From Methylobacter sp. S3L5C (GTDB lineage: Bacteria > Pseudomonadota > Gammaproteobacteria > Methylococcales > Methylomonadaceae), in NCBI RefSeq assembly GCF_022788635.1, contig NZ_CP076024.1:1054001-1118000 (forward strand): a DNA stretch of 64,000 nucleotides, given 5' to 3'. Positions 36,801-45,361 of this stretch are shown here, piece after piece. Made by a program: the position numbers and the translations under genes. The notes below the pieces were generated by a model. The model was not told where the DNA came from. It saw nothing but the letters and a program-made list of their open reading frames with translations, and did not search any database. Positions within the stretch are counted from its first letter, which is position 1; each line of letters starts with the position of its first letter.

Positions 36801-37506
36801 CAGCCTTGATGACCCCCAATTTAGTATAGGAACTATTGTTACTGATGCATTAATGAATGCGCTGAGTAAAGTGGTTACCTCACCTTTTCGAGTCATTGGC
36901 TCGTTAATGGGTAGTGAAAAAGATATCAGTACCATTAATTTTACCCCCGGTTATTCAGCATTGAATGATGAACAACAAGAAAAACTGGACACCTTATCCA
37001 AGGTACTAAAAGAGCGTCTGGTTTTAAATTTAGATATTAAAGGTGCAGCTTTTCAGGATCAGGATTGGCCAATTATTAGAGAAGACGCATTATATGAACA
37101 ACTTAAAAAACGACGGGCAATTGAACTCAATAAAAATAATGATAGAAAAATACGCGATCAATATGTCAAACTCTCTGATGATGACTATAATCGTTTGCTG
37201 GCAGAGATGTTTATTGAAAAATTCCCTTTGTTGGCAGAAAAATCATTTTTGGGTACACCACAATTGATGAATCCCCAAGCTGGGGATTTTTATAAAATCG
37301 CCAAACAAAAGCTTTTTACCATTATTAAACCTGAACCAGCGCGTCTAAAAGATCTTGCCACAGCCCGGGCACAAGCTATTGCAAACTATATCGTTATCAA
37401 CGGTGGGATAGCACGCGAAAGAGTTTATATTCTTGATACCGCAATTGATCCTGAAAGAATTAATAAAGAGGTCTCAGTCACCTTGTCCTTGAATGCAGGT
37501 GATTAA
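33892..37506 (+). CDS. AsmA-like DUF748 family envelope protein
   Basis: Large protein of 1204 residues. One N-terminal membrane helix (about 15-37) anchors a long periplasmic beta-rich part of the DUF748/AsmA type, a group linked to outer-membrane assembly and lipid transport. It contains an internal duplication of about 220 residues: DFQAWLNAQGTINYQSL (about 322) and DLQAWLNPKGVINYETL (about 543) each start a unit with W-K-V/I-x-V-N, LTNFxLxFED and KPINxKLxNYS blocks. The C-terminal about 200 residues (FTPGYSALNDEQQEKLDTL onward to ARAQAIANYIVINGGI and ERVYILD) resemble an OmpA-like module as often seen at DUF748 ends. It lies alone between the amtB terminator and a repeat element. The precise cargo or role is unknown. 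Confidence 0.85.
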   Translation: METRRILAKIKKPFIIVGSILILYAGASIYVLPPLLLSKIPEIIWQETGRNALISKIQVQPFPLAIELQGFELQEQDGQTFARFDSFYFKLSLLQSIGRLALVFDEIALKKPFVHIARQKNGAFNFQDLLNNKVDEQKTQDSQPFPVNVTKLSLSEGKLIWEDASVNKPVMEDIDLIDLNIENLTTYGDKQALLVLSLALKSGGQLDWKGTANIKPWSSEGHIKFDKVNLKTILALALPDTMPFNLEGYELLDTDYSANYTENGLKFSTNKGKVELRDFQFLEQGENRSLIKIPVFSLQGITIDSEKRLCVIETISANDGDFQAWLNAQGTINYQSLFPTANPAINSTNKTTANSVQPNETPWKVMVNAVELTNFGLAFEDRSTKKPVVINLKPINFKLTNYSSESGTKVPFQLSTGLNKTGLINLAGDTVIQPFYAKIAITAKDIALKNFEAYADKFVQMEVADGKLAIDGNIIVAIPEKKPLDVQFYGNTKIANLLIRDQLLKENDQNKTLIKAPAFALNGINFNLDNKTLALDSILANGADLQAWLNPKGVINYETLLRISNADKISINETIADTIKPKTATWKIKVNDIALTNFSLRFEDQTLEKPAFINFKPINLKLSNYSNQSGTKLPVELSIGMNKTGQIALKGDTVIEPLFANLDLDVKNIDMENFQPYFNKLVRLDIIDGDINIDGKIAIAKKGQDKLDAKFNGNTGITRLLTRDQTLHKDFVKWKSLTLKDMDLDLLANRYTAAVLVIDKPYARVTIEKNKTVNFKDIIVSNKSKPEFPAKTAQNKQSDLKKPYFKLGKIEVTNGSSDFADLSLIMPFAAQIKNLDGGATDLSSEQQSIIKIALKGSAYDLAPVDIIGKISPHLGDYKVEMNFNGLPMPLISPYMVQFAGYKVEKGKMTLGLKYHVANKKLTASNNILIDQFELGEKVENPKAVSLPLKLAVALLKDSSGRIKIDVPITGSLDDPQFSIGTIVTDALMNALSKVVTSPFRVIGSLMGSEKDISTINFTPGYSALNDEQQEKLDTLSKVLKERLVLNLDIKGAAFQDQDWPIIREDALYEQLKKRRAIELNKNNDRKIRDQYVKLSDDDYNRLLAEMFIEKFPLLAEKSFLGTPQLMNPQAGDFYKIAKQKLFTIIKPEPARLKDLATARAQAIANYIVINGGIARERVYILDTAIDPERINKEVSVTLSLNAGD

Positions 37507-37527
37507 AAAGCTATCAATAACAACTCA

Positions 37528-37655
37528 GGTGATTTCCTGCGAATAATATATCCAGCCTGCTGGTCTTTTTATTTATTTACTGCTCTGTCAATATAGTTAC
37601 GTAGCCAGCTACCCGGCTATATTCGGCCTTGTAAATAAACAAAAATCCTGCACCA
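37528..37655 (-). repeat. Dispersed repeat, copy C (inverted orientation)
   Basis: Its reverse complement matches the elements at 50565-50718 and 51098-51258. Shared landmarks are TTTGTTTATTTACAA, GTAGCTGGCTACGTAA, AATAAAAAGACC and TATTATTCGCAGGAAAT. On the plus strand it contains CCAGC-CT-GCTGG followed by TCTTTTTATTT, so it may also end transcription of the DUF748 gene. Confidence 0.65.
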
Positions 37656-37744
37656 TCCGGGTTATTAAATTTTTGGATATCACCTTATCCACCTGTCAAT
37701 ACAGTCCTTCTGATTGATGAAACTTTTAATCAAAAAATATAATA

Positions 37745-39430
37745 ATGAGCTATCAATCTTTACTAGCAACGTTACAGGAAAAAAATAAACTTTCCGCTTC
37801 GGAACTGAAGAAAGTTGAGCGGGTAAAAAAAACGTCAGTAGCAGAAAGCTTACCGCAGTTACTGGTTAAACTGGGTTTATGTTCCGAGCTTGATGTGGCT
37901 GATGCATTTGTCGAGTCCGGTCATTTTGAAAAAATTACATCGGATCAATACCCGCAGGAAATGCAGTTAATCGAATCGGTATCCTTACGTTTTTTAAAGA
38001 ATTATCATGTCATTGGTTTAAACAGTACTGAAGATGAGATTACTGTGGCGATGATGGACCCCGAAGACCAGTTTACTATCGACGCACTTGGATTGGCGAC
38101 TGGAAAATCGGTCATTGCCAAAGTAGGTTTACTTTCAGAAATTGATGCGGCACTAGATATTCAATATGGTGAAGACCGGTCGAAAATGGATAAACTGATT
38201 GATGACCTGGCTATTGATGATTTGGGCGAAGAAGATTTAGAACATTTGAAAGACTTGGCCAGTGAAGCGCCGGTTATCAAAATGGTTAATTTAATTATGC
38301 AGCGAGCCATTGAAACCAGGGCATCAGATATTCATATAGAGCCTTTTGAACAAACCCTAAAAGTGAGGCTGCGCGTAGATGGGGTTTTGCAAGAAATTGA
38401 TGCACCCAATGTAAAATCAACCGCAGCAGTAATTTCACGCATCAAGATTATGGCCAAATTGAATATTGCCGAACGGCGACTGCCTCAGGATGGTCGAATT
38501 AAAGTGCAAATGTTGGGTAAAGAGCTCGATTTACGGGTATCGACCATACCTACCATGTACGGTGAAAGTGTGGTTATCCGCTTGCTGGATAAAGAAAACA
38601 CCGTACTGGATTTTGCCGCATTGGGTTTTGCCGGACGGCATCTACAGCAATTCATTGATGTATTATCGCAACCGCATGGCATTATTCTGATTACCGGCCC
38701 TACCGGTAGCGGTAAATCAACCACAATGTATGCGGCATTAAAGCAACTCAATACCCCTGAACGAAAAATCATTACCGTTGAAGATCCAGTAGAATATCAA
38801 ATGGAAGGCGTTAACCAGATTCAGGCAAAGCCACAAATAGGCTTAACCTTTGCCTCAGCCCTGCGCTCGATTGTTAGGCAAGATCCTGATGTTATTATGA
38901 TTGGTGAAATGCGTGACCTGGAAACTGCAAAAATTGCCGTGCAATCAGCTCTTACCGGACATTTGGTGTTATCGACTTTACATACCAATGATGCCGCCGG
39001 CGGTATAACCCGCTTGCTTGATATGGGTCTGGAAGAGTATCTGCTGACTTCTACCGTCAATGGCATTTTAGCGCAGCGTCTGGTTAGAAAGTTGTGTCCA
39101 GCCTGTAAAATAGGTGCTATCGCCGCACCGGAAATGGTGAAAGAACTGCGTTTGCAACGCTTTGCTCCCGAGGGCGATATTGTAATATATAAACCGGTCG
39201 GTTGTTCTGCCTGTGCAGCTACAGGCTACCGGGGACGACTAGCCATTATTGAATTTTTGCCAATGACTGATCCCATACGTAAATTAATTATGATGCACGA
39301 AGAATCTGGCGCTATTCAAAAGCTCGCTATTACCGAAGGTATGCAAACACTTTATGAAAACGGTCTGGTCAAGGTAATACAAGGTATTACTTCCTTGGAA
39401 GAAGTTATGCGGGTCACGTCGGAAACTTAA
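37745..39430 (+). CDS. gspE: Type II secretion ATPase GspE
   Basis: Cytoplasmic hexameric ATPase that powers pseudopilus assembly, 561 residues. An N-terminal GspE_N/MshEN-like domain (about 1-150) is followed by the ATPase core: Walker A GPTGSGKST (about 320), Asp box ITVEDPVEYQ, Walker B VIMIGEMRD, and His box LSTLHTNDAAG. The Zn-binding tetracysteine is present as LCPACK and GCSACAATGYRG. It is the first gene of an eleven-gene operon, 2 bp before gspF. The T2SS gene order and the following pseudopilins distinguish it from PilB or MshE. It ends with a complete C-terminal domain. Confidence 0.96.
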   Translation: MSYQSLLATLQEKNKLSASELKKVERVKKTSVAESLPQLLVKLGLCSELDVADAFVESGHFEKITSDQYPQEMQLIESVSLRFLKNYHVIGLNSTEDEITVAMMDPEDQFTIDALGLATGKSVIAKVGLLSEIDAALDIQYGEDRSKMDKLIDDLAIDDLGEEDLEHLKDLASEAPVIKMVNLIMQRAIETRASDIHIEPFEQTLKVRLRVDGVLQEIDAPNVKSTAAVISRIKIMAKLNIAERRLPQDGRIKVQMLGKELDLRVSTIPTMYGESVVIRLLDKENTVLDFAALGFAGRHLQQFIDVLSQPHGIILITGPTGSGKSTTMYAALKQLNTPERKIITVEDPVEYQMEGVNQIQAKPQIGLTFASALRSIVRQDPDVIMIGEMRDLETAKIAVQSALTGHLVLSTLHTNDAAGGITRLLDMGLEEYLLTSTVNGILAQRLVRKLCPACKIGAIAAPEMVKELRLQRFAPEGDIVIYKPVGCSACAATGYRGRLAIIEFLPMTDPIRKLIMMHEESGAIQKLAITEGMQTLYENGLVKVIQGITSLEEVMRVTSET

Positions 39431-39431
39431 G

Positions 39432-40649
39432 ATGCCTTTATTTACCTATAAAGCAATTAATAACCTGGGCGAAACGGAAGAAGGCATTAAAGATGCCATT
39501 GACGAACAACAGGTGATTGCAGTATTGCAGTCTGAAGGTTATATTCCGATTCGGATTGCACCTGCCAACAGTCGATCGTTTTTTAGTTTGGGCTTAGGCA
39601 GTAAACGCTCCAAATTATCACAAAAAGATATTGCCTTATTGACCGGAGAGCTGGCAACCTTACTGGAGTCAGGTTTACCTTTGGATAAATCCTTACTAGT
39701 GTTAATGGATCTAACTGAAGACAACATTCGCTTGAGTAAAATAATCGCCCGGGTTTTGGAAAAGGTTAAGGCCGGTGCCTCACTCGCTGATTCGCTGGAA
39801 CAGCAGTCAGGTGTTTTCAGCAAATTTTATTTGAATATGATTCGCGCCGGTGAAGCCGGTGGCAGCCTTGACGAAGTATTGAAGCGTTTATCCGAGTATC
39901 TGGAACGCTCTCAGGAACTTAAAGATACAGTCAGTACGGCATTAATTTATCCTGCCATATTACTGGTGATGTCCTTGGCTTCTTTATTTGTAATGCTGAC
40001 TTTTGTAGTACCCCAATTTACCGAAATGTTTGAAAGTGCAGGCAAGGCACTCCCCGTCTCAACCCAGATTGTGGTGGGCTTGGCAAACTGGTTACAAAGC
40101 TATTGGTGGGCATTACTGGCGGGTATTATTTTTATTTCAAGCTATATGAAATTTCAGCTGGCCGACCCGGTAACAAAAAAGGCGTGGGATGCCCGTTTTC
40201 TGAAATTACCTTTGGCAGGCACTATTATTACCAATAAAGAAACTGCCAATATCAGTCGTACCCTCGGTACTTTACTCGGTAATGGCGTTTCAATATTATC
40301 AGCGATGATTATTGTTCGGGAAACCGTCGATAATATGGTAATGGCTGCTGCCATTGCTGATGCGGAAGAGCAATTAAAACAAGGCAAACATTTATCGGCT
40401 GCTTTACTGGAAAAGCGCATATTTCCTAAAATGGCGATGCAAATGATTAAAATGGGCGAAGAAACAGGGCGTCTGGAAGAAATGCTACTTCGGGTAGCAA
40501 ATATTTATGATAAACAACTAAGAGTAGCTATACAACGAATGCTGGCTTTTCTTGAGCCAGCGTTAATAATTAGCTTGGGATTAATGATAGCAGGTATCAT
40601 CGTCTCGATTTTATTGGCTATCTTAAGTGTTAATGATTTGGCCACTTAA
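39432..40649 (+). CDS. gspF: Type II secretion inner-membrane platform protein GspF
   Basis: Polytopic inner-membrane platform protein, 405 residues, of normal length. Two T2SF domains are visible: one around 70-195 (ELATLLESGLPLDKSLLVL, FLNMIRAGEAGGSLDEVL) and one around 270-395 (TLGTLLGNGVSILSAMII, MIKMGEETGRLEEML). Hydrophobic helices lie near 170-190, 220-240 and 375-400. It follows gspE with a single intervening base pair and precedes gspG by 14 bp, so it is translated from the same message. Confidence 0.95.
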   Translation: MPLFTYKAINNLGETEEGIKDAIDEQQVIAVLQSEGYIPIRIAPANSRSFFSLGLGSKRSKLSQKDIALLTGELATLLESGLPLDKSLLVLMDLTEDNIRLSKIIARVLEKVKAGASLADSLEQQSGVFSKFYLNMIRAGEAGGSLDEVLKRLSEYLERSQELKDTVSTALIYPAILLVMSLASLFVMLTFVVPQFTEMFESAGKALPVSTQIVVGLANWLQSYWWALLAGIIFISSYMKFQLADPVTKKAWDARFLKLPLAGTIITNKETANISRTLGTLLGNGVSILSAMIIVRETVDNMVMAAAIADAEEQLKQGKHLSAALLEKRIFPKMAMQMIKMGEETGRLEEMLLRVANIYDKQLRVAIQRMLAFLEPALIISLGLMIAGIIVSILLAILSVNDLAT

Positions 40650-40663
40650 CGGAAATAATAACT

Positions 40664-41092
40664 ATGAAACATATTAAAAATCATCCACAAACAGGTTTTA
40701 CCTTACTCGAGTTACTGGTCGTACTTGGTATTATTGCCATGCTGGCGGGAATTGTCGGCCCACAAGTAATGAAGCATATGGGCGAATCCAAAACCAAAGC
40801 GGCCAGAGTACAGATTGAAGACCTGGCTGCTACCCTTGATATGTATAAGCTGGATTTAGGTACTTATCCAACGACCGAAGAAGGTTTAAAAGCATTAATT
40901 GAATCACCTGATAGTGCAAAGCGTTGGAATGGACCTTACTTGCGCAAGTCAAAAATACCACTGGATCCATGGCAACAAGAATACCACTATGTCTCACCCG
41001 GCGAGCACGGTAAGTTTGACTTGTTCACTCTGGGTGGAGATGCTAAAGAAGGCGGCGAAGGCGAAGATCAGGATATTCTTGGTTGGCAGTAA
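40664..41092 (+). CDS. gspG: Major pseudopilin GspG
   Basis: Major subunit of the T2SS pseudopilus, 142 residues. It has a short leader ending in TG before the prepilin peptidase site and FTLLELLVVLGIIAMLAG (Glu5 of the mature chain present). The C-terminal calcium-site region (PDSAKRWNGPYLRKSKIPLD and FTLGGDAKEGG) matches GspG. The stop TAA overlaps the gspH ATG by one base (TAATG). Confidence 0.96.
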   Translation: MKHIKNHPQTGFTLLELLVVLGIIAMLAGIVGPQVMKHMGESKTKAARVQIEDLAATLDMYKLDLGTYPTTEEGLKALIESPDSAKRWNGPYLRKSKIPLDPWQQEYHYVSPGEHGKFDLFTLGGDAKEGGEGEDQDILGWQ

Positions 41093-41619
41093 TGCATAAG
41101 GCTCAAGGTGTAAGACTCAAGGTAAAAAAACCGCATCACTTACACCTTGCGCCGTCGCCTCCACACTGGAATAAAGGTTTTACTTTACTTGAGTTGATCG
41201 TTGTTCTGTTTATTGTCGTATTAGGATTTTCCGCTATCGGCATTAATCTTTCGTCGGGAAATGACTCAGCAGAACTTAAAGTTGCTGCCAGAGATATAGT
41301 TTCTGCCCTGCGTTATGCGAGGGGACAGGCTTTAATTTCTCATCAGGAAACAACGCTTACACTTAATCTTGTCGAAAACAGCTATACCGTAAGTAGTCGA
41401 GACAAGGATTATGCTATCCCTAAAACCATTAAGATCACCTTGGTCACTGCGCAAAGCGAGTTAAATAACGATGAAGGCCTTGGCAACATTCGTTTTTTTG
41501 CCGATGGCTCATCAACAGGCGGCAGAGTTACTCTCTCTCGCGGTCACGCTGCCTGGCAAATCGATATAAACTGGTTAACCGGACAAATTGAACTTAATGA
41601 TACCGATACCATTAAATAA
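41092..41619 (+). CDS. gspH: Minor pseudopilin GspH with unusually long leader
   Basis: Minor pseudopilin at the pseudopilus tip complex. The processing site is NKG/FTLLELIVVLFIVVLGF. From ATG 41092 the basic leader would be about 29 residues (through G29), against about 5-10 in most GspH. The extra DNA contains a perfect 11-bp inverted repeat (CAAGGTGTAAG...CTTACACCTTG), so a small palindromic repeat seems to have landed in the leader and kept the frame open. No in-frame ATG, GTG or TTG lies nearer to the cleavage site. The mature part (NLSSGNDSAELKVAARDI...LNWLTGQIELND) is ordinary GspH. The end overlaps the gspI start. Confidence 0.87.
   Translation: MHKAQGVRLKVKKPHHLHLAPSPPHWNKGFTLLELIVVLFIVVLGFSAIGINLSSGNDSAELKVAARDIVSALRYARGQALISHQETTLTLNLVENSYTVSSRDKDYAIPKTIKITLVTAQSELNNDEGLGNIRFFADGSSTGGRVTLSRGHAAWQIDINWLTGQIELNDTDTIK
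41104..41149. repeat. REP-like inverted repeat inside the gspH leader
   Basis: CAAGGTGTAAG (41104-41114) and CTTACACCTTG (41139-41149) are perfect complements separated by 24 bases. They are embedded in coding DNA, where most of the other hairpins in this window are intergenic. Confidence 0.7.
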
Positions 41620-42010
41620 ACAGCAAGGTTTTTCTTTACTGGAAATGCTGATTGCTTTTTCCATTCTCGCGGTTTCATTAACCATATTGTTAAAGATATT
41701 TTCTGACGGCGTTAATACTGCTGTCGTTGCAGAAGACTATACGGCAGCGGTTCAAATTGCTGAAAGCTTAATGGTTACAACAGGTGTCGAAACCCCCTTG
41801 GTGGCAGGCCAGAATTCAGGACTGGAAAATGAAAAATATCATTGGCTGATTGAAATCAGTCCGTTTGAATTTAATCCTGAGAATGTTGATAATGCAACGC
41901 AAACAGCAGTCCTTTTTAAAGTTAAAGTCATCGTAAACTGGGGTAATGGTAATGCCAACGACCGGCAGATTAAGTTAACCACTTTAAAATTAATCAATAA
42001 AACCTTATGA
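41597..42010 (+). CDS. gspI: Minor pseudopilin GspI
   Basis: Minor pseudopilin of about 137 residues starting MIPIPLNKQQG/FSLLEMLIAFSILAVSL: leader, prepilin peptidase site and hydrophobic helix are all present. ATG 41597 is preferred to a TTG three codons earlier. It overlaps gspH by 23 bp and gspJ by 4 bp (ATGA), so the tip-complex genes H-I-J-K are translationally coupled. The globular part is short, as usual for GspI. Confidence 0.9.
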   Translation: MIPIPLNKQQGFSLLEMLIAFSILAVSLTILLKIFSDGVNTAVVAEDYTAAVQIAESLMVTTGVETPLVAGQNSGLENEKYHWLIEISPFEFNPENVDNATQTAVLFKVKVIVNWGNGNANDRQIKLTTLKLINKTL

Positions 42011-42720
42011 GAATAAATAAGGTAACAACTGCCGGTTCTTTTGACCATTCACACCTGCGCGGATTTACCTTGATTGAAGTACTCATCGCCATGACGCTGT
42101 TAAGCATTATGATGGTGTTATTGTTCACCAGTTTAAAAATTTGTGCTGACAGCTGGGAGAGAGGTGAAAGCAAAATAACCGATGTTAATGAAATGGCCGT
42201 TGTTTATAATTTTTTTCAACGCGATTTGTCGATAGCAAAGCCGTTATGGAAGGATCTGCCCGCTGAAGAAGAGAAATCTTTTTCTTTTCAAGGCAGTAGT
42301 CAATCCTTGCAATTTGTATCGGCTTTCCCTGCCAGTGCAGGTAGATCCGGTTTGCAGATGTTTTCCTTAAACCTGTCGGAAGAAAATAATGAGCAGGTGA
42401 TCAACGTGACAATCGTTCCGTTTATCAGGATCGCTGAGGGCGCAAAATTACAAAAGGAAGAGGTTACGCTATTAAAGCACGTCAGTGATTTTACGCTGTC
42501 TTATTTTAGTTCAGCGAATGAGATCAGTGAAGGTACCTGGGCGGATGAATGGCTGAACAAAGAAGCACTGCCTCGTCTGGTTAAAATCAACATCAAACTG
42601 GACAATGGCATATACTGGCCGGCGATGATTATTGATCTTAAGGTCACCGGAACAACTGACAACGCAAACCTTGGCACAGAAAGTACAGCAGATATAAATC
42701 AACCCGAGTCTTTTCAATGA
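42007..42720 (+). CDS. gspJ: Minor pseudopilin GspJ
   Basis: Minor pseudopilin of 237 residues. The leader ends at LRG, followed by FTLIEVLIAMTLLSIMMVLL with the conserved Glu5. The body carries the ERGESKITDVNEMAVVYNFF region typical of the GspJ/PulJ globular head. The ATGA overlap with gspI (42007-42010) and with gspK (42717-42720) supports coupling. Its leader (MRINKVTTAGSFDHSHLRG) is a little long but not disrupted. Confidence 0.91.
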   Translation: MRINKVTTAGSFDHSHLRGFTLIEVLIAMTLLSIMMVLLFTSLKICADSWERGESKITDVNEMAVVYNFFQRDLSIAKPLWKDLPAEEEKSFSFQGSSQSLQFVSAFPASAGRSGLQMFSLNLSEENNEQVINVTIVPFIRIAEGAKLQKEEVTLLKHVSDFTLSYFSSANEISEGTWADEWLNKEALPRLVKINIKLDNGIYWPAMIIDLKVTGTTDNANLGTESTADINQPESFQ

Positions 42721-43679
42721 CGCCGCAAAAAGGTATGGCACTGGTTTTGGTACTGTGGATATTAAGTTTATTAACCATAATGGCAGGAAGTTTTGCTCTC
42801 AGTATGCGCAGGGAATCAGCGATTGTTGCGGGCATTAAAAATAATGCTCAAGCCAGCGCTGTTGCAGAGTCAGGGATTGCAATGGCCGAAATGATGTTAC
42901 TAAATACTGACCCTGTTAAAGGCTGGCGGGCGGACGGCAGTATTTATGAAATAAGTACTGCGGATGCCACAATCCGGGTACGACTGTCATCTGAAGCAGG
43001 TAAAATAGACATTAATAAAGTGGATGAAAAATTATTAAATAACCTGATGATCAACGCTCCAATAGATGAAGAACAGCAAACCAAGATGGTCAGTGCCATT
43101 CTTGACTGGCGTGATGAAGATGATCTGGTGCATATAGATGGTGCCGAAAAACAGGAATATAAAGATGCCGGCTTAAACTATCAACCGGGAAACAAGCCTT
43201 TTCAGTCCATTGAAGAATTACAGCTGGTCTTGGGCATGAATAAATCTTTATTTTTATGGCTTGAGCCGTTAATCACTATTTATTCCGGTCAGCCACAAGT
43301 CAACCTGCAAGTTGCTACTAAAGAAGTTTTGTTGGTAATGCCAGATTTAGATCAAGGCTTGGTAGATTCCTATGTTACTGCCAGACTTCAAAGCGCGATA
43401 AATAACCTGCCTGCTCCTCCATCTCCATCAAGTTCAGGAATAAATCCTACCGGGCAAAACAATATGCTTACCATTGTTTCAGAATCAATTATGGATGATG
43501 AATCAAGAGCCTCGGTAACAGTGGTAATTAAAAAAAAATCCGGAGACACCCAAACGACCCCAACTCCGTTTGAGGTATTTAAATCGCAGCATGCAACGGT
43601 AAATAGCACATCATTATTTACCGATGCGATGAGTGAATTATTAGTGAAACAGTATGCTGAACCTGAACTCAACAATTAA
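42717..43679 (+). CDS. gspK: Minor pseudopilin GspK
   Basis: Large minor pseudopilin capping the pseudopilus, 320 residues. The N-terminus MTPQKG/MALVLVLWILSLLTIMAGS lacks Glu5, as is typical of GspK. The helix-rich inserted domain follows (AEKIDINKVDEKLL-type segment, ILDWRDEDDLV, and PFQSIEELQLVLGM), all standard for PulK/GspK. A Pro/Ser-rich stretch (PAPPSPSSSG, about 238-247) interrupts the last domain. The 3' end overlaps gspL by 26 bp. Confidence 0.93.
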   Translation: MTPQKGMALVLVLWILSLLTIMAGSFALSMRRESAIVAGIKNNAQASAVAESGIAMAEMMLLNTDPVKGWRADGSIYEISTADATIRVRLSSEAGKIDINKVDEKLLNNLMINAPIDEEQQTKMVSAILDWRDEDDLVHIDGAEKQEYKDAGLNYQPGNKPFQSIEELQLVLGMNKSLFLWLEPLITIYSGQPQVNLQVATKEVLLVMPDLDQGLVDSYVTARLQSAINNLPAPPSPSSSGINPTGQNNMLTIVSESIMDDESRASVTVVIKKKSGDTQTTPTPFEVFKSQHATVNSTSLFTDAMSELLVKQYAEPELNN

Positions 43680-44760
43680 TCTGAATTTTAAGCAGTTATT
43701 TCGCTGGTGGAAGCGAGAACTTGGCTTTTTAGTCCCTGAAAAAATAAGGCAGTTTTTTAACGGCCAACAAGGCTTCATCATCGCCTCTCTTGATGGCCGT
43801 GATTTAAAGCTGACCTATATAAATAACGGGCAAACTACAGCACTGGAGTTACCGGAAAGAGGTGCCAGAGATCTGACATTTCAAAATCTTTGTGAAAAAG
43901 ATGAACGCTTGGCCAAGGCCAAGGTAATAATCAGGTTAACGGATCACAATGCAATCCAAAAAGAACTTAGTTTTCCGGCTGCAGCAAAAGAAAATATTAA
44001 TCAAGTTGTTGCTTACGAGCTTGATCGCTATACGCCGTTTAAGGCAGAACAGGTTTATTTTGCTGTTAAACTGCTGCCTGGTATGAACGAGCCAGGACAA
44101 CTCAAGATTCTGCTAATATTAACAACCAGAGAAGTTCTTGATGGCCTCTATAAGGATGTGAAAGCCCTGGGTTTATCGCCGCTACTTGCCGATTATCAGG
44201 GTTGTGCAAATAATCTTGATGAACTGGATCTCGCTTACAATCTTTTACCGGAGAAGCTGGGGCAAAAAACGGCACAGTTACCGCAATTGATTCACTGGGC
44301 TCTGATAACCTTGACCTGCTTGTTACTGATGGCTGTTATAGTGGTGCCGGTATGGTTTGAATATCAAACCGTTAATGAATTACAGGTAACAGCAGATTCC
44401 CTGGAAAAAGAAGCCAAAAAAGTTAAAACATTACAATCAGAAATTGATGCGGTAATAGACGAAACCCGTCAGTTAATTAAAGAAAAAAATGCGACGCCTG
44501 AAGTAATTGTTATATTAAATACATTAAGCTCACTGATTAAAGATGATACCTGGTTAAGCTATGCACAATACTCAGACGGACATTTGCAAATACAAGGAGA
44601 ATCACCCGAGGCTTCAGCACTCATTGCCGTTCTTGAAGCATCTGAATTATTTGTTAATGCCCGATTTGCTTCGCCAGTGACTCAAGATAAAATCAGTAAA
44701 CTTGAGCGGTTTCAGATTACTGTTGATGTTGCCAATCCAGGAGACATTAGCCGTGAGTAA
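43654..44760 (+). CDS. gspL: Type II secretion protein GspL
   Basis: Inner-membrane protein that couples GspE to GspM, 368 residues. The cytoplasmic actin-like domain occupies about 40-205 (GFIIASLDGRDLKLTYI, NQVVAYELDRYTPF), one helix lies at about 210-230 (HWALITLTCLLLMAVIVV), and a coiled-coil plus small periplasmic ferredoxin-like domain resembling PilN follows. It lies in the expected place between gspK and gspM and overlaps both. The N-terminal 35 residues are basic and may be an extension; no better internal start with a ribosome site was seen. Confidence 0.88.
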   Translation: MLNLNSTINLNFKQLFRWWKRELGFLVPEKIRQFFNGQQGFIIASLDGRDLKLTYINNGQTTALELPERGARDLTFQNLCEKDERLAKAKVIIRLTDHNAIQKELSFPAAAKENINQVVAYELDRYTPFKAEQVYFAVKLLPGMNEPGQLKILLILTTREVLDGLYKDVKALGLSPLLADYQGCANNLDELDLAYNLLPEKLGQKTAQLPQLIHWALITLTCLLLMAVIVVPVWFEYQTVNELQVTADSLEKEAKKVKTLQSEIDAVIDETRQLIKEKNATPEVIVILNTLSSLIKDDTWLSYAQYSDGHLQIQGESPEASALIAVLEASELFVNARFASPVTQDKISKLERFQITVDVANPGDISRE

Positions 44761-45361
44761 AAACGAAAAAGCCACTCTATTTACACCTGAACGTCAACAA
44801 CGCTGGATTGCCGTAGGTTTATTAATCACCATAGTAGTGATTACTATATTAGTTATTGTTGTACCTGTATTTAGCAAGGAAATGGAGCTACATGAAGCTA
44901 AAAACAACCTTATTTTCAGACTGCAGCAATATGAGCGTATTTTAGCAAAAAAAGAGGCGGTTATTGCCAGTGTAATTAACATAAAACAGCAACAAGAAAA
45001 TCAAGGTTATTTTAACAGCCAAACAACGGATGCTTTAGCGTCCGCCGAGATGCAGGAATTTATAAAAAAAGCAATTGTCGATGCAGGCGGGCAATTAAGC
45101 AGTACTCAGGCACTTCCCGCAAACAATAAAGACAAGTTTAATCGAATAACCGTCAGAGTAAGAATGACCGGTAATAGTGAAGTATTGCGGGCCGTACTTT
45201 ACAAGATAGAAACCTCCACACCATTGATTATTATTGACCAAATAGATATAAGACCCATGCGTGGCATCAGAAACCGAATAACCCGCCAAATCGAGTCCAG
45301 TAACGAATTAAATGTTAATTTTCAAGCGGTTAGTTTTATGAGAAAACAATCCAATGAATAA
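44753..45361 (+). CDS. gspM: Type II secretion protein GspM
   Basis: Small inner-membrane partner of GspL, 202 residues from GTG 44753 (MSKNEKATLF), with AGGAGA about 8 bases upstream. The frame runs further upstream within gspL but that start has no ribosome site. A single helix near residues 17-38 (WIAVGLLITIVVITILVIVV) is followed by a coiled-coil and a periplasmic ferredoxin-like domain. It overlaps gspL by 8 bp and the next gene by 8 bp. Assignment rests on layout and position more than on motif. Confidence 0.85.
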   Translation: MSKNEKATLFTPERQQRWIAVGLLITIVVITILVIVVPVFSKEMELHEAKNNLIFRLQQYERILAKKEAVIASVINIKQQQENQGYFNSQTTDALASAEMQEFIKKAIVDAGGQLSSTQALPANNKDKFNRITVRVRMTGNSEVLRAVLYKIETSTPLIIIDQIDIRPMRGIRNRITRQIESSNELNVNFQAVSFMRKQSNE

